Below are positions 10,916 through 21,935 of a DNA stretch of 64,000 nt, piece after piece. A program made the position numbers and the translations under genes. Origin of the DNA: Xiphydria camelus (taxonomy: Eukaryota > Arthropoda > Insecta > Hymenoptera > Xiphydriidae); contig OY783200.1 in assembly GCA_963678675.1 (NCBI GenBank), positions 11,271,431 through 11,335,430 on the forward strand, written 5' to 3'. Numbering within the stretch: the first letter of the stretch is position 1; every line of letters starts with the position of its first letter. Below the pieces are notes generated by a model. The model made no database searches. It worked only from the letters and a program-made list of their open reading frames with translations, and was not told the origin of the DNA.

Positions 10916-11790
10916 GTAAGTACAAGCAGCGCCACCAAGCTGGATTTCTTGGCGGAACTTGGATGTACATTCTCTATATGTACATGTGTTACACAAACAA
11001 AAGCTACGTTTGTGGAAGTACCCAATTTCCCTATGTCAGACAATGAAACCGAAGTTAAATTCAGAGAAATTCAGAAGGCCCCCGCCTGATCGATTTCTCG
11101 TGTGACATTCGGTATACTGGTGGTATCATATAAGTGTATGAATTTATTTAAAATCATAAGTGCATAAACATCGAGTATAATTCTGTGTCTGAATTTTTTA
11201 TTTTGAAGGAAAAAACGCGGCAAGTTCTTTTTTATTAAATTTTTTTATAAATTTTTTAGTCGAATTTTTTAGTAACTTGATTTACAATAATTTTCCTTTC
11301 AAATGATGCCTTTTACTTTTAATACATAAATCTTGAATATTTTACGTATCAATTTTTGTTGGCACTGAATGAACATGCCGCCTTTTTTTTTACAGAGAAT
11401 CTGTTTTTGTGGGGGGATTTCACTACTTTTTGGAATTTATTCATGAGGAGAATACGTACATGTAGGAGAATAGCTTTTCTTCCCAATTGCGTCGAAATAA
11501 CGTCATTCCTCGCGTGTGAATAGAGTCGAAAGTGGTCAGTTTTCGCCCGATGACAAATGATGCTTGCGGAATCGACCGCGCATCCGCAGCACCGTCTCAT
11601 TACTGTGACGTTCCGTCACGCTTTCATGGAACGACAGTTCTTTGGACAAGTCTACATGAAGCGACAACCATCATATTTTCCGCTAAAGAACGCGGGGTGT
11701 TCAAAGGACTCTCAAATTCAAAGTTCGTGTATTACAAATCCTCGCTATTAGCATATTTCTTTGCGTATACTCTAGTAGAACAAAGGTCAC
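10916..11790. other. No supported gene
   Basis: Short overlapping frames on both strands without protein-like character; AT-rich in the first half. It precedes the 5' LTR of the plus-strand gypsy element, whose left boundary could not be fixed. Confidence 0.4.
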
Positions 11791-11799
11791 TCGAGGGAT

Positions 11800-12408
11800 A
11801 AGATGGGATATGATAAGGCCAAGCAGGGGGCTGGAATGTGCTCGCAGTCCCGTACCTTTCGCGGAAGGCTAATTGCCGGACGATTCCTAGTATGTCACGC
11901 GTCACCGAAATCATTCTGCTAATCACCGCCAGCTGTCGGCTACTTAATCCGCTTTACGGAGAAATAGTGACGAACTCCGATCCTTGCGTACGCTAAGAGC
12001 AACCACCGCTTGGTCCCGTTAGGTGTGCGACTCAGGGGAGCGTCATCCCTCGCGTGCACACCACTTTGCAGCCATTTAGAGCGTACCGCATTGCCCACGC
12101 TATCCCCACTATCTAGCTGTTGTAAGATATATAAACCGCAACCGAATACGAGAAGGGCGTAGTATAGTTTTGTTCTGTGTTCAGTGTAGTATACCGAGCA
12201 GTGCCTCTTCATTCGTCAGTGTGTTTCTACAGTCAATAAAACTTTGAATCCTGTCGGCAACCTCTGCATTAACTTCTATCTTGTGTCCTTGAATTTTACC
12301 GGAATTCGCGCTACTCGCACGTTTGAATGTAACCCATTCACGCGGTAAAACGATCCTAGCGCCTCGCGTTTCAAAGCGACCAGGACTGGATTAGACCAGG
12401 TCGTAACA
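11800..12408 (+). repeat. 5' LTR of plus-strand Ty3/gypsy element (left edge uncertain)
   Basis: A TATATAAA box near 12128 is followed about 50 bases later by an initiator-like TTCAGTGT and then AATAAA at 12236, the usual U3-R-U5 order. The right edge is taken as GGTCGTAACA ending at 12408. It is followed by TGGTGACAGCGGTGGGAT at 12410, which sits where a primer-binding site should be; I could not assign the tRNA. A matching 3' LTR was not found after the integrase fragment at 16.6 kb, so the left edge is a guess. Confidence 0.55.
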
Positions 12409-13008
12409 GTGGTGACAGCGGTGGGATACCGCGAGTTGCAGTGCGTGCGAATTCGAAAAACAGACATTGATCGGACTAGTGCTCAAATTTCTTGCAAACT
12501 TTGAACTTCAAATCGACTGCGGAACATCCAACAATCCGAGAAAGAGGTCCTCTTGGTGTGCCAATTCTCCTTCCTGGGTTTTCGCACGGTTTCCCCAGGA
12601 ACGACGGGCGAATGCCGGAGAAGCGGTTTCAGCGGCCGTGCACGCTATCTCCCTGAAACCACAGGCAACCATAGGAGATAACATCACTAGTACGAAGTAC
12701 TCACCACAATAATCCAACGGCGAGAGGGATTTACAACTCCTGGACAACCCTACCGGACAACGAGGCGAGAGCTGGATATACCCAATCACGAGCAACGATG
12801 GCTACCTCCATCACCTGGACAACGTTTGAGCACGGACCCCGACGCCGAACCACAGTCGACTCCAGCAGACAAGTCGCGAAATTGCCAATCCCTTGACGAC
12901 GCTGCACGAGTGAGTCGTAATCTTATTTCTCGAGTGACCAAGTAGGGCTATATCAGCGTAAATAACCAGGAATTAGAATAAATTAGAGCGAGGTCTTGCA
13001 TCGCTAAA

Positions 13009-14289
13009 ATGAAACGAAATCGTTTTACGAGTGCGTGGGCCATTGAAGATGTGGGTACATTTCCCCCATCCCCCGAAATTGTGCAGGATCTAATGCCCGT
13101 GGTGTCGCACCCCGAGCCGTTGCGTAATATAAACTATCCGCTGGTCATAGCGCCGAATTTTGCTTCACCGGCAACTACACCCCCAATTCAAGTCGATCCG
13201 TCGGAGCAAGAATCCATTTCAAATACTTCGAGCCAGGAAGGAAATAGAACGCGTTATATCTCATTAAAAATAGCGTCGGAACTTATACCAAAGTTCGACG
13301 GGAAATCCCCACCGGTACGGCAATTCGTAAAAGATTGCAAAGATATCTGGAAATCAGTGAGACCCGCGGATCGGCAATTCGTAATTAAAATCATTCGCCA
13401 GAAAATCGTCGGTGACGCGAAAATTTACCTACTTGATTCAACAAATGATCTCAATCTAAATGAATTCTTAGACGATTTAGACCGTGCTTTTGCGCCGCGT
13501 AAAACACTTGATTCACTCCAAGCGAGTATGTCAAATATACACCAAAAGAGAGGCGAATCTGTTGTTCAATATGGAAATCGCGTAAAAAAATTACTTTTTG
13601 AAATATCAGAGGCGGTAGACCGGGAATGTGAGGGCGAAATCGCGCGCGGAGTAAAATCGCGAGCTAAACAAAACGCGTGTAATTGTTTTATTAAAAGCCT
13701 CGCGAGTAGAATCGAACTACCCGTGCGACATCGAGCCCCGCAGGTTCTACAAGACGCGATTAATCTCGCCGTTATCGAAGAGGATTACGAAATGGAACGT
13801 TCACGCGTCCGAGACTTAAACGATAAATACGAATCAAAGTACTCGCGTAATAGACCTCGAATAGCCAGCGTAAACGAAATTAAACATTCGGCCGCGGACT
13901 CGAACAACGCGTTATCCATGGTTTGCTACGACTGCGGCAAACCAGGACATTTTAAAAGAAATTGTCCCGATAGGAAGCGACAGGAACGTGGACATTTTTC
14001 GCGATCGGAACCACTGCACTGCGATTATTGTAAACGGAAGGGACATATTGAATCTAGATGCCACGCGAAGCGGGACAGGGATTATCGTCGGGACAATTTC
14101 CGCACTAATTTACGCGAAAAGACGGGAAACGAAAGCACCAGGGATTTAAACGCGAAGCTTGCTCCCCAGAACGACGCGTTGAGGAGCATGACAATAAAAG
14201 TGCGCCCAGAAGCTACCGAATTAATTACGATTTCAACTCAGAAAGATAGAACAGCTCCCCATCATTATTATGGATCACGAATTCCTTAG
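13009..14289 (+). CDS. gag: Ty3/gypsy Gag with two CCHC zinc knuckles
   Basis: A 426-codon open frame. The N-terminal half has the capsid-like pattern of Ty3/gypsy Gag (ELIPKFDGKSPPVRQFVKDC near residue 93, then HQKRGESVVQYGNRVKKLLF near residue 185). Near residue 305 comes CYDCGKPGHFKRNC and near residue 343 CDYCKRKGHIESRC, both CCHC nucleocapsid knuckles that bind the element's RNA. The product should form the particle in which reverse transcription occurs. The frame is intact and overlaps the protease frame at 14270. It lies 600 bp after the presumed primer-binding site, so the leader is long. The neighbouring pol is badly damaged, so the element is not autonomous now. Confidence 0.85.
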   Translation: MKRNRFTSAWAIEDVGTFPPSPEIVQDLMPVVSHPEPLRNINYPLVIAPNFASPATTPPIQVDPSEQESISNTSSQEGNRTRYISLKIASELIPKFDGKSPPVRQFVKDCKDIWKSVRPADRQFVIKIIRQKIVGDAKIYLLDSTNDLNLNEFLDDLDRAFAPRKTLDSLQASMSNIHQKRGESVVQYGNRVKKLLFEISEAVDRECEGEIARGVKSRAKQNACNCFIKSLASRIELPVRHRAPQVLQDAINLAVIEEDYEMERSRVRDLNDKYESKYSRNRPRIASVNEIKHSAADSNNALSMVCYDCGKPGHFKRNCPDRKRQERGHFSRSEPLHCDYCKRKGHIESRCHAKRDRDYRRDNFRTNLREKTGNESTRDLNAKLAPQNDALRSMTIKVRPEATELITISTQKDRTAPHHYYGSRIP

Positions 14290-14470
14290 CTCGGGACTTG
14301 CATATTTTCTTATCGATACCGGCTCTCAATTAAACTTACTTAAAGAAAACGCTTTAACATCGGGTATTGACATAAACACGAAAATAATCCACCATCTCAA
14401 TGGAATCGGTTCCGGCACGGTGCGCACCTATGCCGGGATCCTTGCTACAATACGAAGCGTAGACATATAG
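14270..14470 (+). pseudogene. pol: Ty3/gypsy aspartic protease start, then broken RT entry
   Basis: Begins 20 bp before the gag stop in another frame, consistent with frameshift expression of pol. FLIDTGSQLNLL carries the D-T-G catalytic triad of the retroviral-type aspartic protease. The frame stops at 14470. Beyond it, with further stops, a piece reading HKVVTTDEIPINTKQYRYP (about 14738-14800) corresponds to the entry of the RT domain. After 14820 the pol reading is lost. Confidence 0.65.
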
Positions 14471-14819
14471 TTTCAGGTCGTCGACAACGATTTCCTCATC
14501 CAGCAAACAGGTATCTTAGGCATGTCCCTTTTAACCCAGTAGGAGACAATAATCGCTTTCCATGCCAATCTCCACAGTCAATTGATCTTAAGCAATCAGG
14601 AGGTTCAATTTTGTAATCACCCATCGTTTCATCTTCCTCGGAAATCGAAAAGACCAGCATCTTGGAATGTATCGCCAGCTTTCCTTTTCAATTTTATCTT
14701 CCTGGAGATAAATTAGGTTCGACCATGGTACTGAGACATAAAGTCGTTACGACGGATGAGATTCCAATCAACACAAAGCAATATCGATACCCGCAGACCT
14801 ACAGACAAGAAATACAAAG

Positions 14820-15340
14820 TTTGTCAATTTGAGTAGACGCAACTGAAGTAAATGCAAAGTCGTACGTGTGCAAACACACACACGATACGTGTCGAACGCC
14901 GAGTGTGCACGTCGCTCTCCTTCAAAGAGAGCTCGACGTTGCCCATTCTCTTCGAACGAGCGCTGATTTTCGACGTCCAGTATGACAAGAACGAGGCAAC
15001 CTTCGTCGTCGTCGTCTGTGTCTTCGAACCAGGCACGAGATATCGACGAAAGGTGGGAGAGAGAGAGAGAAGTGTATCGTGGGGTGTCTGCTTGGATTCG
15101 GTCGCGTTTCGAACGTGCGCGGCCATGTTCTCGCACCTTCCTCCCGTCTGCTCTCCTTCCGCCGAGGTTCTTGAACGAATTTACGTCTCGTTAGCCGGCA
15201 GATTGATGCTGCTGAATGCGCCAAACGAGAGTCATGTTTCGTAGATGCGCAGACAACAGTACCTCTGACGAAACTCCTTCCCTGACGAAATTAGATGAGA
15301 CAATGTCGACGGACAAGACAGAATAATTACGCCACTCTTG
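14820..15340. other. Foreign sequence replacing gypsy RT region
   Basis: Several overlapping frames on both strands but no recognisable domain. Contains a GA-rich microsatellite near 15056-15070. It occupies the place of RT palm and RNase H between the protease and the integrase remnants of the gypsy element, so a substitution or insertion-deletion has happened. Confidence 0.4.
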
Positions 15341-15344
15341 CATC

Positions 15345-15755
15345 AGAACAGCGAGGGAATATCTGGCGTGTGTCGTCGCCGGGTACTCCGGAACACACGC
15401 CAGGGGGGAAGATGACGTTAGCCCTCCCCCAGTTTAGCTTTAAAGATCGTCGAGGGATTTTCTGGCGTGTGTCGGCGCCGGGTACTCCGGAACACACGCC
15501 AGGGGGGAGATGACGTTAGCCCTCCCCCATGTCAACTTTAAAGAGTCATCGAGGGATTTCTGGCGTGTGTCGGCGCCGGGTACTCCGGAACACACGCCAG
15601 GGGGGCAGATGACGTTAGCCCTCCCCCATGTCAGCTTTAAATCGTCACCGAGGGACTTCCTGACGTGTGCCGTCGCCGGGTACTCCGGAGCACACGTCAG
15701 CCAGCGAGACCATCGAGAGACGACTGTTGACGATGACTCACCTGAGGACAAACTC
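15345..15755. repeat. Four-copy ~99-bp tandem repeat, each with a hairpin
   Basis: Copies begin around 15363, 15462, 15560 and 15660 (spacing 99, 98 and 100 bp). In each, CTGGCGTGTGT and ACACACGCCAG are exact inverses around a GC-rich loop that includes GGGTACTCCGGA; the fourth copy has compensating changes (CTGACGTGTGC and GCACACGTCAG). A second feature, GATGACGTTAGCCCTCCCCC, follows the stem. Open frames through it are repeat artefacts. Confidence 0.8.
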
Positions 15756-15759
15756 TCAC

Positions 15760-16604
15760 AGACTTGACATGATAAAATTACAAGACGCAACCTTTTAATT
15801 TCTACAGCCACATGCCTTGTCCACAGCAAGGATTTTCTGGCCCTGAGAAACGATCACGCTGTACATTTCATCTCTATCGATTACGACCTTTCATCTCAAA
15901 TAAGCAAAGATTTGATCGAAACACAATGGTTTACCTTTGACGATCTGCAGAAAACCCCCCGGCAGCTTAGGCGACGCTACCACTCTTCCATCCAATAAGT
16001 ATCACGTCTTCCATTTATTCATCAAAAATTCGTTCAACGAATATCCCAGTTTAGAAAACGTCGAGTCATGTATAAAAAGTTTGAAAAACTTGATGAATTT
16101 CCTCGGTATCTTCACCTGTAGCGTTTCAAGGAATCAACACAGATTAGATTTGGTATGTTTTCATACAATACCTCTGTTCACGAATCTACCGGATTCACAC
16201 CACATGAACTAATTTTTGGAAGAAAGGCTCGGATCCCTTCAGAGTTCTCAGATCAACAGGTGCCGGGCACATTCATTCAGTATTTCGATGACCTCTTCAT
16301 GATAATTACCACCACCCAGGCGACGGCAATAGAAAACCTCGAAAGGGCGAAAGCCAGGAGCAAAAAACTTTTCGATAGGCATTCCAATCCTCGTAGCTTT
16401 CAGGTAGACGACGATGTCTACCTACTTCAAGAACCTCGCCAATCGAAGTTTGATCCACATTGGAAAGGTCCGTTTAAAATAACCCGAATCTTCAATGACC
16501 TTAACGCGGAAATACAAATTAGCAAGAATAGCAAGAAGATAGTTCACACGAATAAATTGAAGCTCGCTTATATTCGACCAAAATCCCCTCTAGGAAATAA
16601 TTGA
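15760..16604 (+). pseudogene. pol: Ty3/gypsy pol C-terminal remnant: integrase end with GPY/F module
   Basis: The clearest part is 16155-16604: FSYNTSVHESTGFTPHELIF corresponds to the end of the integrase catalytic core, and HWKGPFKI is the GPY/F-type C-terminal module that helps target binding. Upstream (15800-16150) short pieces in other frames, such as RNDHAVHFISIDYDL, may be linker or RNase H remnants. The integrase zinc finger and the first two catalytic acidic residues are not seen. The frame ends at TGA 16602, with no PPT or 3' LTR recognised after it. Confidence 0.65.
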
Positions 16605-16790
16605 TAATTGTCGCATGCAAGCATCATCAGAGGAAAAAATAAAGTAGGATAAATAATAAGCCTGAGATGTATTTAATCTGATATTCTCCGCTGTCAAATA
16701 AACCTTGATAAATGTAAAATAACGACTAGTATAGAGCGAATGTGTATGTAGTATGCCGTAACATATTTCCCTTTATTTGATTGTTTATAT

Positions 16791-17335
16791 TGTTGGGTTC
16801 CACCGATATATTGCAAAGCCCTTGGTCGTTAGAGATGACTTTATTTCAAGAACAGTTGCAAAAAATCGAAGGAGTAGAAGTGTTCACAGCGGCGGCTCGA
16901 TTGGAAGACGCTCCCGGACACATCAATCGGTTACTTATAGGCTAAGGTTCCCCCGAAACGAGAGGGGTAGTTCCCGTTAGGGGAGAAGGCTGTTGTGTCG
17001 GGTCAGAGTGCGACGGGGCACGTATAGCCGCGTCCTTTCGCGATCGAAGCTCAACCTTGCTTCGGCCGTATGGAACCGATTCCGAGAAGGGTTAGATTTT
17101 CTTGGTCGCGACAGCGCAGAGGGATTAGACTGACCGTAGTAGCGGGCCGATCGGTCGGAGACGGATAATCCCTTGCAATCGATTGTCTATAATTAAAACG
17201 AATGGCTGTCCGCGAAGCTAGGGACGATTCACGCAGCGCTAACATCTGTCTGGCTTAAGTCGCTTTTCGCGATAATGCTAACGGTTCACGCCGGAGAACG
17301 CAGTACCTATGACTAGTGAATGCAGTTACACAACA
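16791..17335 (-). repeat. 3' LTR of the minus-strand Ty3/gypsy element (545 bp)
   Basis: TGTTGGGTTCCACCG to GTTACACAACA, with TGTTG/CAACA ends. The same 545 bp occurs at 37403-37947; I count seven substitutions between them (about 1.3%). Immediately inside (17336-17345) lies CCTCCCCCGT, read on the minus strand as the purine tract next to a 3' LTR, which fixes the orientation. Confidence 0.9.
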
Positions 17336-17346
17336 CCTCCCCCGTT
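17336..17346 (-). promoter_or_regulatory. Polypurine tract of the gypsy element
   Basis: On the minus strand this reads AACGGGGGAGG directly before the LTR start TGTTG, the expected site of plus-strand priming. Confidence 0.75.
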
Positions 17347-17404
17347 AAGATTGAACACGGTATCTAGTGTTCAATTAGGCTCGATACAATTAATGCAAAA
17401 ATGT

Positions 17405-17923
17405 TTAGCCTATGACTCGATATAAACAAAAGATTAAGCGATTAGATATGGGCAGCAAGATATCGCATGTAAAGATTAAATGGTTAGACATAGCAACAAT
17501 ATTAAATATAAGCAATAAAATATAACATATACAGAGTGATAAAGCGATTCCTGATAAGACACATGAAATGGAAATGATCGTGGCAGTCTGTGGTGCGGTG
17601 CGGATTCTTGATGTAATCCGTCTCACGTCACGCGTAACGACATCTCGCAGGTCGGCAGGTCCATGGCGTTTTGATATGGACGCTGACACTCTGGTGTCGG
17701 TCGCTAAGACATTCGCTACATTCCGACAAATCTCACAAGGGGTTGTAGTAGGTCTTGGAGAATGACAGGAGATAAGGATATTTCGGCTTAAATTAATGGT
17801 TTCGATATACTTGTCGAATTCTTTGGATAACTGATTAGCAAGCGAGTCGACTGAATTTTCTAATATTTCGTCTATCATGTCCTCAAAATATATATACATT
17901 TTTTTTTCACTTAAAAGAAACAT
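17405..17923 (-). CDS. Third ORF in env position with a membrane segment
   Basis: A 172-codon frame between pol and the 3' LTR. The N-terminal half is polar, with a helical stretch (IDEILENSVDSLANQLSKEF) and a CEIC pair. Near residue 115 to 145 it has a strongly hydrophobic run (ISISCVLSGIALSLCICYIL) that would span a membrane. Position and hydrophobic segment are as in errantivirus-like gypsy elements that carry env, but the ORF is much shorter than usual env proteins and I see no fusion or cleavage motifs. It may be a truncated env, a small accessory protein or a chance frame. Confidence 0.4.
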   Translation of the reverse strand: MFLLSEKKMYIYFEDMIDEILENSVDSLANQLSKEFDKYIETINLSRNILISCHSPRPTTTPCEICRNVANVLATDTRVSASISKRHGPADLRDVVTRDVRRITSRIRTAPQTATIISISCVLSGIALSLCICYILLLIFNIVAMSNHLIFTCDILLPISNRLIFCLYRVIG

Positions 17924-17991
17924 AAAATTCCGGATAGTACTAGAAAGTATTTGAGCTTGCGATTTCAGAAAGGTAGTTTTAGCTAATTATT

Positions 17992-20586
17992 AGAATGCGA
18001 AGTAGAAGGAAGAGCGAGATCAGTATTGTAAGATTCATCTGAGAAATATGGTTTCAGGAGGTTAGTATGATATTTAACGGTTTTCCTGCCTACTCGGACT
18101 TCAGCTGTATGATTTGGGTAAATTTCAACAATTTTGTATGGACCCTTGAAATTGGGTGTCAATTTCTTAGACAGTCCGGGCTTACAATTAGTTTATTTTT
18201 CGTAGATGCAAACGAGATCGTCCTTTTTGAATTGAGTGGGGTTTACTTTCTGGTCGTAGTATTCCTTACTTTTTAATTTTGACTCTATGGTGTTATCTCG
18301 AGCAATTTTGAAGGAAGTGTTGAGTTTGTTTTGCAACGAGCGTATGTAGTCGTCGTAAGTGTAATGAAACTTTGGGTCTTGTGTAATTGACGAAGGGAGA
18401 TAAGCCTTCTGACCGAAAAGCAACTCGTAAGGAGTAAACTTTGTAGATTTATGAATCGACGAATTGTAACTGAAAATGGCAAAAGGAATGTATTCATCCC
18501 AATCGGTCTGAGTTAGTTTAATGTAATGTTTTAAGCAGTCTTTCAGGGATAAGTGTGACCGTTCGAGTGCTCCGTTCGTTTCTGGATGATAAGGGGTAGT
18601 CGAGATATGTTTGGTTTTAAAGAGGTTGCTCAAATCTTTTATAAGGTCTGACATAAAATCTTTGCCCTGATCTGTTAGAAAAGTTTTAGGAATTCCGAAT
18701 TGCGTGAAGATTTTAACTAAAACTTTTGCAACCGTTGGAGCTTCGTGGTTCGGTGTTGCCTCAGCTAGACAATATTTTGTGAGATCGTCCTGCGCTGTAA
18801 CTATAAATCTATTTCCAGACTCAGTAATCGGCAATGGTCCAACGACGTCAATGGCTAGTCTTTCGAAGGGTTTACTAGAGGTTGTGGTAATTTCCATGGG
18901 TTGTTTCGTTGGTTTGAAATTGGTTTTATTTAACTGGCATGAATGACAATTTTTAACGTAATTTCTGATGTCGGATTTAATGGTGGGCCAAAAGTAGTTT
19001 TCCTTGATTCTGGTGTAAGTTTTGTGGAAACCGTAATGACCTGATAGTTTGCTGTCGTGGTTTTCTTTTAGTATCTGTTTTATTTCCTCCTGATTTTTGG
19101 GAATTAATTTTGCGGTTTCAAAAATCTTGATTTCGTTTTTTGGAAATAGGAATTTTAGCATTTCACATAATTGATGCGTTTTAATGTTGGTGTGTTTTTC
19201 AGGCGGAACGAAAACGAATTTAGTGTTTTTTAATGAGCTGGTCAGACTTTGTAAAGTTTCGAAGATATTCTTGTATTCAAGCTTGTCAAAATGCAAATTT
19301 AGCGGGAATAGTAGATAAATTACTTGATTTCGGTTCTCTATTTTCGAGAAACCATTCAGCAACGGTTTGATCGATGTTAAATCGAAGTTTGATTGAATAT
19401 AATCCGCGTATTGATTAGATTCGTCGAGATCTTGCGACCATAGTATAACGATTGGATCGCGAACTTTCGCTAGCGGGGTATTTTGCTTTTCGTAGACAAT
19501 GATGTCCTGATTAGTATAATGAAACTTCACGAATTCTTGGAATGATTTCGAATGCTTAGTCGTGAGATTCAATTGAACTTCGATTGATTGATCTTCGTTT
19601 TGAACAAGTCTTAATAATCCGTCCGCATTTGAGTTAATTCGACCCGGTTTGTACTTGATTTGATATTGATACTCCTCGAGTCTCAGACGCCACCTGACTA
19701 ATTTGGATGTAGGATTTTTGCAATTAAACAGCCATTGCAATGCACGATGGTCAGTGTAGATGGTGAAAATTCGACCATAGAGATACGGTCGAAAATGTTC
19801 GACTGAGTTAACAATCGCTAAAAGTTCCTTTTCTGTAGTTGAATAGTTTTGTTCTGCCTTATTTAGTGTTCTTGAATAGTAAGCTACTGGCAGATCCTTG
19901 CCGTCTTTGATTTGAGAAAGCAGGCTACCTATTCCTACGTTTGACGCGTCGCATGTGAGAGTGAACGTTTCTCTGAAATTCGGGTATTGCAAAAGCGGTT
20001 TTTCGATTAACCTTTGCTTGAGAGTTTGGAACGCTGCCTCTTGTTCATCGGTCCATACGAAAGCTACATCTTTCCTAAGTAATGATGTCAGGGGTTTAGC
20101 GATGGTAGAGAAATCTTGAATAAATTTTCGATAGTATCCTAACATGCCTAGGAAAATTTTTATATGTTTTTGATTTTGAAGTCGGGGCATATTACGAATA
20201 GCTTCTACTTTATTCGGGTTCGGCTCGACTCCTTTGTCGGAGATGATATGCCCAAGATATTGGCAGGAGTTCTTCATGAACTCGCATTTGTCGGGTTGCA
20301 ACTTTAAATTATTCTCGCGGAGCCTCGAAAAGACATTTTTTAATTTTCGATTGTGATCTTGTAAAGTTGAACCATATATAACTATATCATCTAGGTAAAC
20401 GAAGCACTGCGTATGGTTTAGCCCTATTAAGACATTATTCATCATCCTCTGAAAACAGGCTGGTGCGTTTTTCAAACCTAAGGGCATACGCGTATATTCG
20501 TAATGACCGTTTGGCGTCGTGAACGCTGTTTTCGGTGCGTCTCGAGATTCCATAGGGATTTGATGGAAACCACTGGCTAAATCCAA
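17992..20586 (-). pseudogene. pol: Ty3/gypsy pol, main part: RT, RNase H, integrase
   Basis: Minus-strand frame of 797 codons to 18193, then continuing past an in-frame TAA to about 17992. It starts within RT (MDLASGFHQIPMES), followed by FVYLDDIVIYG (catalytic YLDD), RNase H (TLTCDASNVGIGSLLSQ; TDHRALQW), the integrase HHCC finger (H...H...CHSCQLNK), and the integrase core with D in AIDVVGPLP, D in LTDQGKDF and E in NGALERSH. The piece after the stop holds NFKGPYKIVEIY, the GPY/F module. The upstream part of RT lies at 21990-22640, displaced by the mariner insertion. One nonsense codon and the mariner make it inactive in this copy. Confidence 0.85.
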
Positions 20587-20633
20587 GGTCGTAAAGTAGT
20601 GAGCGTGGCCTAACTGATCTAGAATGTCTTCTA

Positions 20634-21933
20634 CGAGGGTGAATCAAATATTAACCGGAATTTTGTTTCAAACATTTTAATGGTACATTAAATACAAATT
20701 TGAATACATCTTATTTTTCTACATAATCTCCTCTCTTATTTACACACTTTTCCCACCGGATCGGAAGTTTTTTAATTCCTTCATCAAAAAATGAAACAGG
20801 TCGTGTCAGTAACCAATTGCGCACAAACGTTTCTACACCTTCGTCGTTCTCAAAGTGGTAACCTCCCAATGCTTCTTTAAGTGGCCCAAACATGTGGTAG
20901 TCACATGGCGACAAATCGGGACTGTAAGGGGGGTGTTCAAGTGTTTCCCAGTGCATTACGTGCAATTTTTCTTGAGTCAATGCAGCTGTGTGTGGTCGAG
21001 CGTTGTCATGAAGCAAAATCGCACTTCGGATAGGAATGCCTCGCCTTTTTTTGTCGATAGGCAAGTTTCACTGCATCAAGCAGTTGGCAGTAGTATTGAG
21101 CATTAATTGTACGGCGTTCATGAAGAAAATCAATCAGCAGTACGCCTCTGGAATCCCAGAAAACTGTTGCAAGAACTTTCCCTGCAGAAAGACGGGTCTT
21201 GGCTTTCCGCGGTGCTGCCTCTCCAGGTTTTCGCCACTCCATGCTTGCTCGCTTTGACTCCGGGGTGTAATGGTGCACCCATGTCTCATCGCAGGTTACA
21301 ACATGTCCCAACCAATCATTCCCCTCTGCTTGATATCGTGCCAACAGCCTTTCACAAACGGCAAAACGGTTTGCTTTCTGATCTTCCGTCAAAAGGCGAG
21401 GAACCCATCTTGCACACACTTTTCGGTAACCCAAATCATCTGTAATGATTGATTGAGCACTCCCGTACGATATTCCGACATGTGTAGCAATTTCCAATAC
21501 TGTAAGGTGGCGGTCACCTGTAATCAGCTCACGAATTGCACGAATATTCGCCTGATTGATGCTCGTCCTTGGTCGGCGTGCATGGGTCTCGTTCTGTACT
21601 GTCTCTCGGCCATCTGAGAATTTTTTATGCCAGTCATAGACTTGGGTCTTTGAAAGTGTTTCATCGCCGAACTGTGCAGATAGTCGACGACAAATTTCGG
21701 AAGGTTTTACGCCTTCCCGCGTCAAAAATTTGATAATAACGCGTTGCGCAACAGACGTCTGCACCTCTTGCTCAGACATGATGCTACTAATAGTTCATTG
21801 ATTCTGCCGCGCCAAACCGACTTGTCCCCCTCCTCTTGGCATCCCCACCTAATATATATTGAGACGCCGCGCCACTCCCATTGTCTATGGCGCGCTAAAC
21901 AGAAAATTCCGGTTCATATTTGATTTACCCTCG
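20634..21933 (-). mobile_element. Mariner element (1.3 kb) with TA target duplication
   Basis: Both ends read CGAGGGT(G/A)AATCAAATAT inwards, forming about 28-bp inverted repeats, and both are flanked by TA (20632-20633 and 21934-21935). The interior encodes a mariner transposase on the minus strand. It is inserted in the RT-coding region of the minus-strand gypsy element, and removing it with one TA joins the two RT parts, so it is younger than that element. Confidence 0.92.
20711..21779 (-). pseudogene. Mariner transposase (frameshifted)
   Basis: The N-terminal frame (21779-21006) contains the paired helix-turn-helix region (GVKPSEICRRLSAQFGDETL, VLEIATHVGISYGSAQSII) and the first catalytic aspartate in VVTCDETWVHHYTPESK. 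The C-terminal frame (21064-20711) contains the second in ILLHDNARPHTA and the third in PPYSPDLSPCDYHMFG. That is the DD34D arrangement of mariner with the usual WVPRLL and SPDLSPCDYH signatures. The two frames overlap near 21010-21060, so one frameshift separates them. Length otherwise equals a full mariner transposase of about 345 residues. It would cut and paste at TA sites if intact. Confidence 0.9.
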
Positions 21934-21935
21934 TA

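Noticed and set aside
14768..15244. Several 70-130 codon frames on both strands
   Set aside because: Mutually overlapping, low-complexity and without recognisable domains; they reflect GC-rich sequence with few stops.
15295..15829. Overlapping frames with repeated GTPEHTPGG peptides
   Set aside because: They are translations of the 99-bp tandem repeat on both strands, not a repeat protein supported by a start or context.
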